This document shows, one piece after another, positions 62,523 through 64,000 of a stretch of 64,000 nucleotides of DNA. This DNA comes from Septoria linicola. Taxonomy: Eukaryota; Ascomycota; Dothideomycetes; Mycosphaerellales; Mycosphaerellaceae. Position 1 is the first letter of the stretch, and each line of letters starts with the position of its first letter. The notes under the pieces are model-generated. The model saw nothing but the letters and a program-made list of their open reading frames with translations. It searched no databases and was not told where the DNA came from. The translations under genes were made by a program, and so were the position numbers. The stretch spans positions 1,550,001 through 1,614,000 of the forward strand of contig CP099424.1 of NCBI GenBank assembly GCA_024114885.1, read 5' to 3'.

Positions 62523-64000
62523 CTACATGTACAAACTCGCCGTAGCACAAATATCCCTCTTGATCAACTCTTGACAAACCTGCATCTTATTGAACAACGT
62601 CGGATCACCAATAATCCGCGCCGCGTTCTTCACTTCCCTGCACGTCTCGTCCAATCTCGTAATGACTCGGACAATCGTGCCTTCCAACACATCAGTCAAA
62701 TCCGTGATTCGTGAGAACGGCATCCCCCGAGCCCATTCGTACACAACTTCGACCAAGCCGAAGCGAGGGCGAGAGACAAAGTCGTTGGAATCATCGGAGG
62801 AGAGAATGACCTGGTGGAGAGTTTGATAGCGGTTGACTTTCTCCGATATGGCGACGATGGTTTCTTGGCCCTTTTCGAGTTGCGGGGTCATGTTTGGTAC
62901 CGCGTCGGTTTTCTCTTGGAAGACGAACGAGGAGAGCAAGGCGACGATCTCTTCGGGTTCGTAGTCTGCGAGGACGTTTTCGAGGACGAGTTCGGTGAGG
63001 ACGAGTTCGTCTGCTGAGTGGATTTCACAGGCGACTTTGCCCTTGAGTTCGACGCGGGAGGAGTCGTCGATGAAGCCGAGGTCTTTGAGGACGTTGATGC
63101 GTTGTTCGTAGTCGGGTAGGAGCTGAAGGTTTTGATCGGACATTAATTGACGGATCGAGTCGATCTTGTCGCGAATCACCCATTGATCGTGGGCCATGGC
63201 GAAGTGCTTGGGCAGTTGTGGACACTGGATGCACTCGCATTCTGAGGCGACGGAAGCTGCTTTGCTACGTTCGTCGAGAAGCGTGCGAATGTTCATGTCT
63301 TTGAGGTACTTGTAGTAGTCAAGCTCGTTCCAGGTCGACGATGTCCAAGAAGAGCAAGTTGTGAGGAGTTCTGACTTTGCTTTGGCCATCGCCTCCGGAT
63401 CACGCTGCAGGACACCGCTGATGTCGATCTGGATGTGTGAGCCCGTCAGAGCCTGCACATCATCGAGAGGTATCGTGACGGTACGTAGCTGTATCTCGTT
63501 CTCGTTCTGAGGCAAGTCGATGAAGCGGCGGCGAAAACGAGGCAGGAATGGCAAGAAGTCGGCGTCTTGTCGCTTGCGTTGGTTGCGGTAGAGCACTTCC
63601 AAGACTTGCACAGTAGTCGATGAGCCTTTGCTTGCTCCCTCTCGAAGCAGCACACCGGCTGTGCGGACGTTGTTCTTGCCTTTGAAGACAATTAGTCGCT
63701 TCGGCTGGAACATACGGCGACCGACAGGCGTTGACAACATCATAAGGTGTAGGCTTAAAGTCAACTTCTCATACTCCACAGCGGCAGCTTGACAGGCATC
63801 AATGTCCTTGTCACAGATGTCACAAGGCTCTCGCACCACTTTCTCGAGATCTGCCTCCGATAGTTTGATCTGCTTTTGGTGCTCAGGCAGAAGTGCTTGG
63901 GTAGCATTCTCCGAGAATGACCGCTTGATCATCTCTTCGATTTTCAGCGCCTCGACTCGCAGGAGATTGAGGATCATGTTGTAGGTCAGGCGGAACTGTG
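62523..64000 (-). CDS. SKI2: Ski2-type DExH RNA helicase, C-terminal part
   Basis: Minus-strand frame open from the right edge to a stop at 62523 (about 490 residues in the window; the N-terminus and helicase motifs lie outside). It begins FRLTYNMILNLLRVEALKIE, the conserved end of the helicase core in Ski2 and Mtr4. It continues with the insertion/arch region (CDICDKDIDAC; FKGKNNVRTAGVLLREG) and closes with the DSHCT domain (LVLTELVLENVLADYEPEEIV; LVEVVYEWARGMPFSRITDL) and the ending CQELIKRDICATASLYM. Ski2 unwinds RNA for the cytoplasmic exosome with Ski3 and Ski8. The arch sequence and ending favour Ski2 over Mtr4. Confidence 0.92.
   Translation of the reverse strand, partial: QFRLTYNMILNLLRVEALKIEEMIKRSFSENATQALLPEHQKQIKLSEADLEKVVREPCDICDKDIDACQAAAVEYEKLTLSLHLMMLSTPVGRRMFQPKRLIVFKGKNNVRTAGVLLREGASKGSSTTVQVLEVLYRNQRKRQDADFLPFLPRFRRRFIDLPQNENEIQLRTVTIPLDDVQALTGSHIQIDISGVLQRDPEAMAKAKSELLTTCSSWTSSTWNELDYYKYLKDMNIRTLLDERSKAASVASECECIQCPQLPKHFAMAHDQWVIRDKIDSIRQLMSDQNLQLLPDYEQRINVLKDLGFIDDSSRVELKGKVACEIHSADELVLTELVLENVLADYEPEEIVALLSSFVFQEKTDAVPNMTPQLEKGQETIVAISEKVNRYQTLHQVILSSDDSNDFVSRPRFGLVEVVYEWARGMPFSRITDLTDVLEGTIVRVITRLDETCREVKNAARIIGDPTLFNKMQVCQELIKRDICATASLYM

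Overview
The window is nuclear DNA from a filamentous ascomycete (Pezizomycotina). The evidence is short introns (mostly 46-85 nt, GT-AG, with CTGAC/CTAAC-like branch sites), closely spaced genes on both strands, and fungal families such as a Zn2Cys6 regulator, a DUF7137-like surface protein and fungal BTB proteins. The mix of families looks most like Dothideomycetes, but that is an impression and not a measured result. I recognise 27 protein-coding genes with reasonable support, two weaker ones, and one tRNA-like element. No transposon, CRISPR array or virus-derived gene was recognised.

Layout. 1-2.2 kb: 5' part of a secreted Ser/Thr-rich protein that runs off the left edge. 3.6-5.0 kb: seipin. 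5.7-10.8 kb: a Zn2Cys6 regulator, an FAD monooxygenase and a small cysteine-rich secreted protein (SCP-A). 11.2-20.7 kb: a universal-stress-protein-domain protein, a protein kinase, zuotin and TRM1 (divergent, 171 bp apart), and an enoyl-CoA hydratase/isomerase. 20.9-26.9 kb: an RBR-type zinc protein, a membrane-anchored deubiquitinase (Ubp16/USP30 type) and mitochondrial ribosomal protein bL9m. 27.5-31.1 kb: a small Cys/His protein, a second FAD monooxygenase and a second secreted protein (SCP-B) homologous to SCP-A. 32.4-39.9 kb: a DUF7137-like protein, an F-box-like protein, sulfite oxidase, a small mitochondrial-type membrane protein, a doubtful gene and a membrane protein. 40.7-50.4 kb: a Trf4/5 poly(A) polymerase, a double GFA-domain protein, a DUF1349-like protein, a degenerate tRNA-Thr, a cyclase-family protein and an HRQ/DUF3445 protein. 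51.9-64 kb: a small membrane protein rebuilt from four exons, a BTB-like protein, an MFS transporter, an importin (Nmd5/Sxm1 type) and the 3' half of SKI2, which runs off the right edge.

How the genes relate. Most are housekeeping genes in no obvious functional order. Several act in RNA or protein quality control (zuotin, Trm1, Trf4, Ski2, the deubiquitinase, the RBR protein). The accessory-looking parts are the two monooxygenase-plus-secreted-protein blocks at 8.4-10.8 kb and 28.8-31.1 kb. The two secreted proteins have the same length (107 aa), the same eight cysteines, the same exon structure and, in both, a non-canonical GC-AG first intron. The left-edge secreted protein and the four-exon membrane gene at 51.9-52.6 kb are easily missed by simple ORF calling. 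All exon boundaries were placed by eye from splice motifs and frame continuity, and start codons are the weakest part of the models.
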